Below are positions 8,766 to 16,752 of a stretch of DNA of 64,000 nucleotides, in pieces. The first letter of the stretch is position 1; each line of letters opens with the position of its first letter. Location: positions 1 through 64,000 of the forward strand of contig JAGAIW010000048.1 in assembly GCA_017626305.1 (NCBI GenBank). The letters are read 5' to 3'. Origin of the DNA: Clostridia bacterium. Lineage in GTDB: Bacteria; Bacillota; Clostridia; Christensenellales; Borkfalkiaceae. Position numbers and translations under genes: made by a program. The notes under the pieces are model-generated. The model did not search any database, was not told the origin of the DNA, and saw nothing but the letters and a program-made list of their open reading frames with translations.

Positions 8766-9000
8766 CGTCATTCTGAGTGAAACGAAGAATCCCATGGAAG
8801 AGATTACGGACTTACGTATAAAGGGATACTTCATTACGCTATGCTCCATTCAGTATGACATTATGGAATAACCCGTCATTCTGAACCCGAAGGGTGAAGA
8901 ATCCCATAGAAGAGATTACGGACTTACGTAATTTGGGATACTGACGCGCGCAGGCTTGCTATTCCGTCGCTTTGCTCCTTACACTACGTTCAACATGACA
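8766..9000. repeat. Two MITE-like CGTCATTCTGA repeats (8693-9058 otherwise empty)
   Basis: Two head-to-tail copies (8766-8860 and 8874-9000) start with CGTCATTCTGA and end in a near-inverse such as TCAGTATGACA. Both share GAAGAATCCCAT.GAAGAGATTACGGACTTACGTA in the middle. No ORF is supported. The same family recurs at 10687-10971 and 13844-14009. The rest of 8693-9241 holds the terminator above and the next gene's promoter. Confidence 0.8.
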
Positions 9001-9058
9001 TTATGGTGATAGGGGGCTCGACTGTTTTATAAAAAAGTGTAAAATTGCTTAAAAATGC

Positions 9059-9087
9059 TTGACAAAGAGCGTGTATAGTGCTATATT
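9059..9087 (+). promoter_or_regulatory. Promoter of the second SipW-type exported protein
   Basis: TTGACA (9059-9064), 17-bp spacer, TATATT (9082-9087). The upstream GCTTAAAAATGCTTGAC matches the promoter at 5321, but this spacer has no G tract. The 5' leader is about 150 nt. A strong AGGAGG lies at 9228-9233. Confidence 0.8.
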
Positions 9088-9241
9088 TATACTGTATAAA
9101 TATTAAAATGCAGTATTATGCAAAGTGTTTTTTGTGCGGCAAAACAGCATTTAGAAAAAAAGTTTATACGTAGTATAATTTCTTGGTTCTTGACTCAAAG
9201 AGTTTAGATATTCGTCAATATTATTTAGGAGGTAAAATAAA

Positions 9242-10444
9242 ATGGCGAAAAAGACAGTTTTGAAGGCGTTGGTTACTAGCGCGCTTTCGTTACTCCTTTC
9301 TTCATCTATGCTTGTAGGCGCGACGTTTGCTTGGTTTACGGACTTAGCGGAAAGCAAAAGCAACATCATTCAAACGGGTACGTTACAAATCGGTATGTAC
9401 TGGTCGGAAGGGGACTTAGACGTTCCTGCGGAAACCAGCACTTCTTGGGCAGACGCGTCGAAGACTGCTATTTTTGATAACAAAAACTGGGCGCCCGGTT
9501 ACTTCGAGGCGAAGCATATCAAAATTGCAAACGAAGGCTCGCTTGACTTCAAATGGCAAATGCGTATTCTTGCCAACGGTGTTGTAAGCAAGCTGGCGGA
9601 AGCTATCGACGTTTATTATTTTGAAGACGCGCAGAAGATTACGTCTGCAAACCTTGTGGAAAATAAAAAGCTTGGTACGCTTTCCCAAGTATTGAACAAT
9701 ACATACGAAAATGCGATTTCCGCTAAGGTTAAAGGCACGGTTAGCGTGGAAGAAAAATTCGACATGGTAACGCTTGCGTTTAAGATGCAAGATGATGCTG
9801 GCAATCAATATCAAAACCTTTCTATCGGTACGGACTTCTCCGTACAAATTCTTGCAACGCAATACGGTAACGATTACGACACTAACGCGGAATTTGGCGC
9901 ACAAGAAACGCCTTCCGCTATGGTATCCGCGTTGAATGAAACGGAAATTGCGAAAGAAAATACGGGACTTCAATGGAATCTTGACGCAGGGTATCAGTTT
10001 GAACCCACCGAAACCTTGTCACAGGCTGAACAATCCAAATACCGTTACTATCACGTAGATTTTGTGGTATCTGCCGATAAAAATATTGAAGCGGGTACTG
10101 TTGCACTTGCAGGATATTATAGCGCGTGGTGCGATTTGATTAATGACGGAAATTGGGTTGGTATTCCCGTAGACATGGACGTTGATGCTGGAACAGAAAT
10201 TCGCTTGCTTGGTGATGTGGTGTACGTAAACTATGAAGAAATTTGTAGGCATGGCAACGACGGAACAGGTTTCCAATGCGGTCTTGTTGACCTTAACGAT
10301 TCTAACGCAGGTACGACTGTTACTGTAAAGCTTTGTATGTTTGAAGTTGAAAACGCGGATAGTCCTGATGGCAGCCATAATATTGAAGTAGCAGAGTCTG
10401 AGCCTATCACAATCGGTACGTTCACGTACACCTTCGGCGAATAA
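9242..10444 (+). CDS. TasA/camelysin-like exported protein with SipW-type signal peptide
   Basis: The 400-residue product opens with a TasA/CalY-type signal (hydrophobic core, then LVGATFAWFTDLAESKSN at about 25-42). The mature part is predominantly beta, beginning with IIQTGTLQIGMYWSEGD and APGYFEAKHIKIANEGSLDFKWQMRI, the usual start of TasA-family fibre proteins. Family members form biofilm fibres or surface layers after SipW processing. A strong AGGAGG eight bases before ATG 9242 fixes the start and suggests high expression. No sipW lies in the window, so the peptidase must be encoded elsewhere. The shared promoter box and terminator link it to the larger exported protein at 5411. Confidence 0.82.
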   Translation: MAKKTVLKALVTSALSLLLSSSMLVGATFAWFTDLAESKSNIIQTGTLQIGMYWSEGDLDVPAETSTSWADASKTAIFDNKNWAPGYFEAKHIKIANEGSLDFKWQMRILANGVVSKLAEAIDVYYFEDAQKITSANLVENKKLGTLSQVLNNTYENAISAKVKGTVSVEEKFDMVTLAFKMQDDAGNQYQNLSIGTDFSVQILATQYGNDYDTNAEFGAQETPSAMVSALNETEIAKENTGLQWNLDAGYQFEPTETLSQAEQSKYRYYHVDFVVSADKNIEAGTVALAGYYSAWCDLINDGNWVGIPVDMDVDAGTEIRLLGDVVYVNYEEICRHGNDGTGFQCGLVDLNDSNAGTTVTVKLCMFEVENADSPDGSHNIEVAESEPITIGTFTYTFGE

Positions 10445-10620
10445 TACGCCTGTATACGTAAACGGTGTATTGTATAATGCATAATAAACGGTCAATTAAC
10501 GACGGTTTAACGCTGCAAACGCAACCAAACTCAAAGAAGTGTTGAGTAATGCGTTTGACGATACTAAAAATTTAGCGGTAATGCGGGTGAAAAAAAATGA
10601 ATGGTTTAGCATAACACCTG

Positions 10621-10668
10621 TCCGTTATAACGGAATACCGCCGCGGCGTTTGCCGCGGCGGTTCTTTT
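10621..10668 (+). terminator. Two-hairpin terminator after the TasA-like gene
   Basis: The perfect palindrome TCCGTTATAACGGA (10621-10634) precedes the stem ACCGCCGCGGC-GTTT-GCCGCGGCGGT (10637-10662) and TCTTTTTT. The big stem is identical to that at 8719. The 176 bp between the stop at 10444 and this structure hold no ORF. Confidence 0.9.
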
Positions 10669-10686
10669 TTATCGTTTGGGACAACC

Positions 10687-10971
10687 CGTCATTCTGACCG
10701 CAGGGAAGAATCCCACGCTCTATCCCAACCGTCATTCTGAGTGAAACGAAGAATCCCATGGAAGAAAGTACGGACTTCGTATAAAGGGATACTTCATTAC
10801 GCTTTGCTCCATTCAGTATGACGTTTGGTCGGTGCGGACTTCGTGATTAGGGATACTTCACTTCGTTCAGTATGACGTTTGGTCGGTGCGGACTTACGTA
10901 ATTAGGGATACTGATGCTCGCAAGCTTGCTATTCCGTCGCTCCGCTCCTTACGCTACGCTGAGCATGACGT
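10687..10971. repeat. Cluster of CGTCATTCTGA MITE-like repeats
   Basis: A truncated copy starts at 10687, a near-complete copy runs from 10730 to about 10822, and further partial copies each end in CAGTATGACGTT or GAGCATGACGTT. The copies share GAAGAATCCCA, ACGGACTT and AGGGATACT blocks with the arrays at 8766 and 13844. No coding potential was seen between 10669 and 11031. Confidence 0.8.
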
Positions 10972-11031
10972 TAGGGAGAATGGGCGAAAGGAAGAAACTA
11001 CCAACTTCCTTGAAAAATTTTTTTCCTGTTA

Positions 11032-11060
11032 TTGACTTTGTAAAAGGGATATGTTATAAT
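11032..11060 (+). promoter_or_regulatory. luxS promoter
   Basis: TTGACT (11032-11037), 17 bp, TATAAT (11055-11060), then AAGGAG before ATG 11092. Confidence 0.85.
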
Positions 11061-11091
11061 AAATGCAATATAGAATATATAAGGAGTCGCC

Positions 11092-11553
11092 ATGGAAAAA
11101 ATCGCTAGCTTTACCGTCAATCACGATACCATTCAAAAGGGCATGTATATATCCCGTATGGACGGGGATGTGGTTACCTACGATATCCGTATGAAACTCC
11201 CCAACGGCGGCGATTATATCCCGTCCGCGGCGGCGCATACCTTCGAGCATTTATTCGCTACCTTTGCGCGCAATTCCGCTTATAAAGACAGCGTTCTATA
11301 CGTAGGGCCTATGGGGTGCAGAACGGGCTTTTATTTACTTCTTCGCGATAACGTCACGGGCGAGCAGGCAATACGCCTTGTCCAAGACTGCTTTGCGAAA
11401 ATTGCCGTATATGAAGGGGCAATCCCCGGCGCTAGCCGCGAAGAGTGCGGCAACTACCAAGAACACGACCTTATCGGCGCGAAAGCTTTGGCGTGCGATA
11501 TGTGCGCTGCGCTTGAAACTTGGCGAAAAGAACGACTCATTTATCCGGAGTAA
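11092..11553 (+). CDS. luxS: S-ribosylhomocysteine lyase LuxS
   Basis: A 153-residue LuxS of normal length. The metal site is HTFEH (His49, His53) with Cys119 in REECGNYQEH; Glu52 and Cys76 (MGCRTGFY) are the catalytic residues known in the family. It cleaves S-ribosylhomocysteine to homocysteine and the autoinducer-2 precursor DPD, recycling S-adenosylhomocysteine in the cytoplasm. It has its own near-consensus promoter and is followed closely by a nitroreductase gene and a small ferredoxin gene, probably in one transcript. No pfs (SAH nucleosidase) gene is nearby. Confidence 0.97.
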   Translation: MEKIASFTVNHDTIQKGMYISRMDGDVVTYDIRMKLPNGGDYIPSAAAHTFEHLFATFARNSAYKDSVLYVGPMGCRTGFYLLLRDNVTGEQAIRLVQDCFAKIAVYEGAIPGASREECGNYQEHDLIGAKALACDMCAALETWRKERLIYPE

Positions 11554-11558
11554 TGCAT

Positions 11559-12077
11559 ATGAACGAAACGTTAAAAACCATTCAACAAAGAAGAAGTGTA
11601 AAAAAATATAAGTCTGACGCAGTTCCCAAAGCTTTGCTGGAACAAATTGCGCAAGCGGGCATACAGGCGGCGTCGGGCTTGAACAAGCAATCGCCTATCG
11701 TTTTGGTGATTACGGATAAAGCAATTCGTGACAAGCTTTCTAAGCTCAACGCAGGGAAAGACCCGTTTTTCCGGAGCGATCCGTTTTACGGCGCGCCTGC
11801 CGTTTTGGTGGTGCTTGCCGATAAAAGCGTGCCTACGTATATATACGACGGCTCGCTTGTAATGGGGAATATGTTGCTTGCGGCGCAGGCGTTAGGGCTT
11901 GGGGCGTGTTGGATTCACCGTGCCAAGGAAACGTTTGAAATGGAAGAAGGCAAGGAAATTTTACGCCAAATCGGCTTGGACGGCGAATACGAAGGGATAG
12001 GCAACTGTATCGTCGGTTATCCCGATACCGTTCCCGAAGAGAAACCTAGAAAAGAAAACAGAATATACTATATTTAA
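11559..12077 (+). CDS. Nitroreductase family FMN protein
   Basis: The protein has 172 residues from ATG 11559. That start is chosen because GGAG at 11547-11550 is 8 bases away; the in-frame ATG at 11553 would be too close. The N-terminal QRRSVKKYKSDAVP and the C-terminal GLGACWIHRAKETFE...CIVGYPD pattern are those of the nitroreductase fold, which binds FMN as a dimer and uses NAD(P)H to reduce nitro compounds, quinones or other acceptors. The substrate is unknown. It starts 5 bp after luxS and ends 11 bp before the ferredoxin gene, which could supply electrons. Confidence 0.88.
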   Translation: MNETLKTIQQRRSVKKYKSDAVPKALLEQIAQAGIQAASGLNKQSPIVLVITDKAIRDKLSKLNAGKDPFFRSDPFYGAPAVLVVLADKSVPTYIYDGSLVMGNMLLAAQALGLGACWIHRAKETFEMEEGKEILRQIGLDGEYEGIGNCIVGYPDTVPEEKPRKENRIYYI

Positions 12078-12088
12078 GGAGTACGACT

Positions 12089-12280
12089 ATGGAAAACAAA
12101 ATTATTTGTAATTGTAAGCAGGTATCCGTTGCGGACATTGAAAAGGCGTTGCACACGCACGAGCATTTTGCCAGCGTAGAAAAAGCGTTTGAAGAAGTAC
12201 AGCAGGTAACCCATTGTTCGACGGGTTGCGGCGGCTGCTACGAAAAGGTAATGGACGTCTTGTCGGAGCTGATGGCGTAA
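12089..12280 (+). CDS. BFD-like [2Fe-2S] ferredoxin
   Basis: A 63-residue protein with the bacterioferritin-associated-ferredoxin pattern: Cys7-x-Cys9 near the N-terminus and Cys47-GG-Cys50 near the end (THCSTGCGGC), the expected four ligands of a [2Fe-2S] cluster in the Fer2_BFD fold. Cys43 is an extra cysteine. Proteins of this type carry electrons for iron release or serve as domains of larger reductases. Lying between a nitroreductase and an isomerase gene, it may partner the nitroreductase; that is inference. AAGGAG precedes ATG 12089. Confidence 0.85.
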   Translation: MENKIICNCKQVSVADIEKALHTHEHFASVEKAFEEVQQVTHCSTGCGGCYEKVMDVLSELMA

Positions 12281-12281
12281 C

Positions 12282-13088
12282 GTGAAAACGGGGGTGTCTA
12301 CGGCGTCGTTGTTTTTGAGAAAATACAACGAAGAAACGTTGCCCTTATTCAATGACTTGGGCATAAAAAATGCCGAAGTCTTTTTGACGACCTTTTCCGA
12401 ATACGGCGAAGAATACGCGAAAAAACTCCTTTCCATAAAAGGGAACGTCGACGTACATTCCGTCCATATTCTCAATACGGAGTTTGAACCGCAGCTATTT
12501 AACGCGCAGCCGCGCGTGCGCGCCGACGCTTATGCGTGGCTGGAAAACGTGATGGCGGGCGCGAAAATATTCGGGGCGAAGTACTACACCTTTCACGGCA
12601 CGGCAAGGATAAAGCGAGCGTCCCATTCGGGCAAAAACGACAACTTTGCCGTTATCGGGCAGGGCATACGAGATATCACGTCCACCTGCGAAAAATACGG
12701 CATTACGCTGTCTTTGGAAAACGTGGAATGGTCCACTTATAACCGCCCTGGCGTATTTTCCATTCTCAAAACCTACGAGCCTTCTTTGCGCGGTGTGTTG
12801 GATATCAAACAGGCTCGGATTTCGGGCTATCCGTATGAAGAATATCTCCGTGAAATGGGCGAAAGCTTGGTTACCGTCCACCTTTCGGACGTGGATACAA
12901 ACGGCAAAATGTGTTTGCCGGGGAAAGGTACGTTTGATTTTGATACGCTCATCAAACGGCTGATGAGCGTCGGTTTTGACGGCGCGCTGCTCATAGAAGC
13001 GTACGCAAGCGATTACCAAAAAGAAAGCGAGCTGAAAGCCGCCTGCGACTATTTAGACGAGCTTTTATATAAATACGGCGCACGATAA
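12282..13088 (+). CDS. Sugar phosphate isomerase/epimerase-like TIM barrel
   Basis: The 268-residue protein begins at a GTG one base after the ferredoxin stop. It has the xylose-isomerase-like TIM-barrel fold: VSTASLFLRKYNEETLPLFNDLGIKNAEVFL at the start, DVHSVH as an early metal strand, TFHGTA, a SLENVEW strand with a likely ligand Glu, VLDIKQA, VHLSDVD and a closing LIEAY. The spaced His/Glu/Asp residues fit a divalent-metal isomerase or an AP-endonuclease-2 relative. The substrate is not predictable. The position points to cotranscription with luxS, the nitroreductase and the BFD gene. Confidence 0.8.
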   Translation: MKTGVSTASLFLRKYNEETLPLFNDLGIKNAEVFLTTFSEYGEEYAKKLLSIKGNVDVHSVHILNTEFEPQLFNAQPRVRADAYAWLENVMAGAKIFGAKYYTFHGTARIKRASHSGKNDNFAVIGQGIRDITSTCEKYGITLSLENVEWSTYNRPGVFSILKTYEPSLRGVLDIKQARISGYPYEEYLREMGESLVTVHLSDVDTNGKMCLPGKGTFDFDTLIKRLMSVGFDGALLIEAYASDYQKESELKAACDYLDELLYKYGAR

Positions 13089-13116
13089 ATTTTTTTCTCT
13101 TTTTTATCAAAAACTA

Positions 13117-13145
13117 TTGACAAACCTATTTGTCTTTGTTATAAT
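13117..13145 (+). promoter_or_regulatory. Consensus promoter of the superoxide reductase gene
   Basis: Perfect TTGACA (13117-13122), 17-bp spacer, perfect TATAAT (13140-13145). AAGGAG follows and places the start at ATG 13183. Confidence 0.9.
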
Positions 13146-13182
13146 ATAAATAGGATTGATTATCAATAAGGAGAAAACAATT

Positions 13183-13533
13183 ATGAAAGTATATCAATGT
13201 GAACAATGTAAAAAGACTTTGATTTCCGCAACGGAACTCAAATTAGACGGTTGGAAAGAGCTGATTGCATGCAGCACGGACGCGGCGAAGGAAAAGCACG
13301 TACCTGTTGTGACGAAGAAGTGCAAGCAGGTCAAGGTAGACGTTGGCAGCGTAGCGCATCCCATGACGGAAGAGCATTTAATCGAATGGGTTGCCATTGA
13401 AACGGAGCAAGGGTATCAAGTGAAGTACCTTTCGGCGAACGCGTCGCCCGTTTGCGTATTTTCTTTGGCGGACGGCGACAGCTTAGTGGGGGTGTATGCG
13501 TATTGTAATCTCCACGGTCTTTGGAAAGCCTAA
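13183..13533 (+). CDS. Superoxide reductase (desulfoferrodoxin/neelaredoxin type)
   Basis: A 116-residue protein whose catalytic domain carries the Fe(His)4Cys set: His39, His59 (VAHPM), His65 (EEHLIEW), Cys108 and His111 (YCNLHGLW). The N-terminal YQCEQC keeps one CxxC (Cys6, Cys9) of a desulforedoxin-like knuckle but not a clear second pair, so the second iron site may be lost. The family reduces superoxide to peroxide without making oxygen, typical of anaerobes. A consensus promoter drives it alone. An upstream in-frame start at 13156 is rejected because AAGGAGAAAACAATT directly precedes ATG 13183. Confidence 0.93.
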   Translation: MKVYQCEQCKKTLISATELKLDGWKELIACSTDAAKEKHVPVVTKKCKQVKVDVGSVAHPMTEEHLIEWVAIETEQGYQVKYLSANASPVCVFSLADGDSLVGVYAYCNLHGLWKA

Positions 13534-13830
13534 AAAACAGCTGAAATACTTCGCAATACTTCGTCGGGCTTGCGTTTGCCCTTGCGCGTTTACGCTTAGT
13601 AAACTTCCGTCGGGCAAGCCGCGCCCTTCTTGTATTGCTCGCATTTGAGCTGTTTTACAAACGAATTGTATACTGCGCAACTCGGCGTTGAAGATGCGCT
13701 TTTCTCGCTCACGTACGTCTATGTACGCTCGTTTCAAAAATGCTCCTTCGCCTTGATTTGCTTGTATCTAATCTGTTTTACAAACGCTTGAAATACTTCG
13801 CAATACTTCGTCGGGCTTGCGTTTAAAGCA
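13534..13830. repeat. Hairpin repeats of the TGAAATACTTCGCAATACTTCG family
   Basis: The first copy is bounded by AAAACAGCTGAAAT (13534-13547) and ATTTGAGCTGTTTT (13643-13656), which are inverse complements in 13 of 14 positions. A second, degenerate copy runs to about 13830 and ends in TTGAAATACTTCGCAATACTTCG. The inner part contains TTTACGCTTAGTAAAC. No ORF is supported. Related copies lie at 26043, 50160 and 54025. The first stem follows the superoxide reductase stop and could serve as its terminator. Confidence 0.75.
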
Positions 13831-13843
13831 TACCATTTCCCAA

Positions 13844-14009
13844 ACGTCATTCTGAACCCGAAGGGTGAAGAATCCCATGGAAGAGATTACGGACTTACGT
13901 ATAAAGGGATACTTTATTACGCTATGCTCCATTCAGTATGACGTTTGGTCGGCACGGACTTACGTATAAAGGGATACTTCATTACGCTATGCTCCATTCA
14001 GTATGACGT
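13844..14009. repeat. CGTCATTCTGA MITE-like repeats
   Basis: One full copy (13844-13942) runs from CGTCATTCTGAACCCGAAGG to CATTCAGTATGACG. A partial second copy ends at 14009. It is directly adjacent to the other repeat family at 13534-13830, so the whole 13534-14060 gap is repeat plus the ribosome site of the next gene. Confidence 0.8.
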
Positions 14010-14070
14010 TAAAAAAAGGGAGTACGAAAATTTATAAATCATACCGCTTTTTATCAAAAGGAGAACAACC

Positions 14071-14682
14071 ATGATTGAAAAAGAAGCCATGTACAAACTC
14101 ACGTACGGTCTGTTTGTTTTAACGACGACGGACGGGGAAAAGCAAAACGGGTGCATTGTCAACACCGTAATGATGATTACCGATACGCCCAAGCGCATCA
14201 CCATTTTCGTCAATAAAGCCAACTACACCGAACAGCTTTTGAGAAAGACGGGCGTGTGCAATATTTCCGTGCTCACCGAAAGCGCGCCGTTTGAGATTTA
14301 CAAGCAATTCGGGTTTTCTTCGGGTAGAGATACCGACAAATTTGCGGGAGCGCAATATCCCGCAACGGAAAACGGTTTGTACTATTTACCTAAGCACGCA
14401 AACGCCGTACTCTCTGCAAAGATAGTCGATTATTACGATTACGACACGCATACGTTGTTTGTGGCGGAAGTAACCCAAGCGAAAAAGCTTTCTAACGAAC
14501 CTTCGGTTACGTACGAGTATTACCAAAACAACGTTAAACCCAAGCCCCAAGCCGCTCAGCCGCAAGCGGGGGAAAAATGGGTGTGCAAAATTTGCGGTTA
14601 CGTGCATGAAGGTCCTTTGCCCGACGACTTTATTTGTCCTTGGTGCAAGCACCCTGCCGAAGATTTTGAAAGAGTAAGCTAA
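14071..14682 (+). CDS. Flavin reductase-rubredoxin fusion (Hrb type)
   Basis: The 203-residue protein joins a flavoredoxin-like FMN-binding domain (about 1-150) through a proline/glutamine linker (VKPKPQAAQPQ) to a C-terminal rubredoxin. The iron ligands are Cys172-KI-Cys175 and Cys189-PW-Cys192. This architecture is the high-molecular-weight rubredoxin described in acetogens, which passes electrons from NAD(P)H oxidoreductases to diiron flavoproteins that reduce O2 or NO. Its closeness to the superoxide reductase supports an oxidative-stress role. AAAAGGAGA precedes ATG 14071. No promoter of its own was identified in the repeats upstream. Confidence 0.92.
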   Translation: MIEKEAMYKLTYGLFVLTTTDGEKQNGCIVNTVMMITDTPKRITIFVNKANYTEQLLRKTGVCNISVLTESAPFEIYKQFGFSSGRDTDKFAGAQYPATENGLYYLPKHANAVLSAKIVDYYDYDTHTLFVAEVTQAKKLSNEPSVTYEYYQNNVKPKPQAAQPQAGEKWVCKICGYVHEGPLPDDFICPWCKHPAEDFERVS

Positions 14683-14687
14683 ATAAA

Positions 14688-14712
14688 ATTTCCCCACCCA
14701 AGTGGGGAATTC
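14688..14712 (+). terminator. Hairpin after the Hrb gene
   Basis: A stem TTTCCCCAC-CCAA-GTGGGGAA is followed by only a weak T-run (TTCTTCATTTT). It is a likely terminator or attenuator before the esterase gene. Confidence 0.6.
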
Positions 14713-14744
14713 TTCATTTTATCCATTTCACAAGGAGAAAAACA

Positions 14745-15824
14745 ATGCAGTACTTTGACGAATACGTATCCAACACCTTGGCTGGCTCGGCAAATCAAAG
14801 CTTTTTTGATTTAGCAGGCAAAACCAAATGCGCAAGGGTGTATTATAAATTATTTGCAGGCGGCAAATTGGATTATTCTTTGTTGTATTCCAACACCGTG
14901 GATAGCACGTACGCAGACGGGGCGCACAGTAGAAAAAACTACGTTTGCGACGAATGGGAAATTTTATCCCTGCGCGTAAAAATTTGTACATCATCTGACC
15001 CGTCAAACGACGACGGTACGTTTTTTGACGTAACGTTTGACGGAAAACCGACCAAGCGGGTACGCCCCGCCGAGCTGTTTTCCACCGACCCCGTTACCTT
15101 GCAAGCCAAGGCGGGAGAATATCTTTGCGTGGAAATCACCTTTACGGGCAATCAAATTCCTTGCCATCCCGAGCTTTGGGTGGCGTCGTATACGAAGACG
15201 GAAAACGGTTTTGTAGCCGATAAGGCTTTGCCCGTGCCGAGTATGGTCGGTTGTAAACGGCAGGTAAAAAAGCGCGTGGCGTTCGTGGGGGATTCCATTA
15301 CGCAAGGCATAGGGCCTGCGCCCGATTCGTACTTACATTACGCGGCTTTGACCGCGCAGGCTTTGGGAACAGACTACTCCTTTTGGGATTTGGGTATCGG
15401 TTTTGCGCGCGCGGACGATTTGGCAAGCAACGGCGTTTGGATGTATAAAGCCAAGCAGGTAGATGCGGCTTGCGTTTGCTTTGGCGTCAACGATTTGAAC
15501 AGGGGCTTTACTGCGCAGCAAATCATAGACAATCTCACTTTTATCGTCAATGAATTACAAAAAGCAGGGGTTAAGGTATTGCTGCAAACCGTACCGCCTT
15601 ACGATTACATGCCCGAACGTATAGAGAACTGGAAAACGGTCAATGAGTATATTTTGCAAACGCTGTCCAAAACCGTTCCTGTCTTTTATACGTCCTTAGC
15701 GATTGCAAATCAAGACGAGCCCTATCGCGCCATTTACGGCGGACACCCCAACGAGCAGGGGAGCGCGCTTTGGGCGAACGCGCTTGCGCCCGTATTACAA
15801 TCCTTTTTAGAAAACGTGGACTAA
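14745..15824 (+). CDS. Two-domain SGNH/GDSL esterase
   Basis: This 359-residue protein has an N-terminal beta-sandwich of about 165 residues (ligand-binding or CE2/CE3-like lead domain) and a C-terminal SGNH hydrolase. Ser184 lies in VGDSITQG, Asn249 in FGVNDLNRG, and the terminal catalytic His334 in GGHPNEQGSALWA. No signal peptide is seen, so it is probably cytoplasmic. It could deacetylate carbohydrate, which fits the glycoside hydrolase locus that follows the divergent regulator. AAGGAG lies 8 bases before ATG 14745. A convergent AraC-type gene lies downstream across a shared terminator. Confidence 0.85.
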   Translation: MQYFDEYVSNTLAGSANQSFFDLAGKTKCARVYYKLFAGGKLDYSLLYSNTVDSTYADGAHSRKNYVCDEWEILSLRVKICTSSDPSNDDGTFFDVTFDGKPTKRVRPAELFSTDPVTLQAKAGEYLCVEITFTGNQIPCHPELWVASYTKTENGFVADKALPVPSMVGCKRQVKKRVAFVGDSITQGIGPAPDSYLHYAALTAQALGTDYSFWDLGIGFARADDLASNGVWMYKAKQVDAACVCFGVNDLNRGFTAQQIIDNLTFIVNELQKAGVKVLLQTVPPYDYMPERIENWKTVNEYILQTLSKTVPVFYTSLAIANQDEPYRAIYGGHPNEQGSALWANALAPVLQSFLENVD

Positions 15825-15825
15825 A

Positions 15826-15861
15826 AGAAAACCGACGTACTCGTTTACGTCGGTTATTTTC
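15826..15861. terminator. Bidirectional terminator between esterase and AraC gene
   Basis: A perfect 10-bp stem AACCGACGTA/TACGTCGGTT has A-rich and T-rich flanks on both sides, placed exactly between the convergent stop codons. Confidence 0.85.
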
Positions 15862-16604
15862 TATTTAGACGGAGATTTATTCCGTCTGCGTTTATAGGCG
15901 GTAGAAAAATACTTTGGGTCGTCAAATCCACACAAAAACGCCACGTCTTTGACGCGGTAATACCCCGAAGAAAGTAAGGTGTCCGCATACGAAAAGCGTA
16001 AGTTTAAAAGATACTCTTGCGGAGAAACGCCCATGACGTCATGGAAAATCCGTCGAAAATAAGACGGACAATATCCCGAGCGTTGCGCTAGCTCGTCTAT
16101 GGACAAATCGCACTCGCCAAAATGTTTATGCATATAATCCACCGCTTGGAATATATGCGTAAACGCAGGGGAAGAATTGTTTGTTTTCGATTGAATTTCG
16201 ATATTTTCCAAGATACTCAAAAACAACGCGTCCGTTTTATATTGATGCCCAAGCGGTTTGTTTTTCCAAACGGCAATCAGTTCTTCAAACAAAGCGGAAA
16301 ATACTTCGGGGCGTTTGGCGTGAAGGACGGAAAAGGGATAGGGCTTGTCCGCGTCTATGCTAAAATGTACGACGATAATTTCTTCGTCTTCCGAACGAAT
16401 GGTATAGTCAAATCCCGACGGGATAAACGTAATATCGTTTTTATTTAAGGTGGTCTTTTGATTTTCGTGTAAAATTTCCGCCTGTCCATAGTGGCGAAAA
16501 ATCAACGCGTTATGCGCCCTTGGCGGTGAGTAACGCTTAGAAGAGCTAAATTGCAATTTATGTACGGATAGTATCGTAAAGGGTATTTTTTCGGAATCAA
16601 ACAT
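15861..16604 (-). CDS. AraC-family transcriptional regulator
   Basis: A 247-residue regulator with an N-terminal cupin-like sensor domain (FRHYGQAEILHENQ; DITFIPSGFDYTI) and a C-terminal double helix-turn-helix: DLSIDELAQRSGYCPSYFRRIFHDVMG, then RVKDVAFLCGFDDPKYFSTAYKRR. It is transcribed away from the glycoside hydrolase operon, with 148 bp between them, so it is the obvious candidate regulator of that operon. Its promoter is TTGACA-17-TATACT on the minus strand, with the -10 ending six bases before the ATG. The mRNA should therefore be leaderless. Confidence 0.92.
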   Translation of the reverse strand: MFDSEKIPFTILSVHKLQFSSSKRYSPPRAHNALIFRHYGQAEILHENQKTTLNKNDITFIPSGFDYTIRSEDEEIIVVHFSIDADKPYPFSVLHAKRPEVFSALFEELIAVWKNKPLGHQYKTDALFLSILENIEIQSKTNNSSPAFTHIFQAVDYMHKHFGECDLSIDELAQRSGYCPSYFRRIFHDVMGVSPQEYLLNLRFSYADTLLSSGYYRVKDVAFLCGFDDPKYFSTAYKRRRNKSPSK

Positions 16605-16610
16605 ACTTAC

Positions 16611-16639
16611 AGTATAACGTTTTTGCTTTCTTTTGTCAA
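16611..16639 (-). promoter_or_regulatory. Leaderless-type promoter of the AraC gene
   Basis: On the minus strand, TTGACA (16639-16634) and TATACT (16616-16611) are 17 bp apart. The ATG starts at 16604. Confidence 0.85.
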
Positions 16640-16660
16640 CGGTATCTATGAAAAAAGTAG

Positions 16661-16691
16661 CGAAAATTCAACCTTTATCGGCGAATTTTCG
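16661..16691. promoter_or_regulatory. Inverted repeat, candidate AraC-protein operator
   Basis: A perfect 9-bp inverted repeat, CGAAAATTC (16661-16669) and GAATTTTCG (16683-16691), with a 13-bp spacer sits in the divergent promoter region. It lies just upstream of the probable -35 of the glycoside hydrolase operon, where an activator would be expected to bind. Confidence 0.55.
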
Positions 16692-16692
16692 G

Positions 16693-16721
16693 TTTTCATT
16701 GGATAGAGAGCATAGTATAAT
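16693..16721 (+). promoter_or_regulatory. Promoter of the glycoside hydrolase operon
   Basis: TATAAT (16716-16721) has a poor -35, TTTTCA (16693-16698), at 17 bp. A weak -35 next to an inverted repeat fits an activator-dependent promoter. Confidence 0.65.
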
Positions 16722-16752
16722 AAAGACAAAATAAATGTAAAGGAGCATTACC

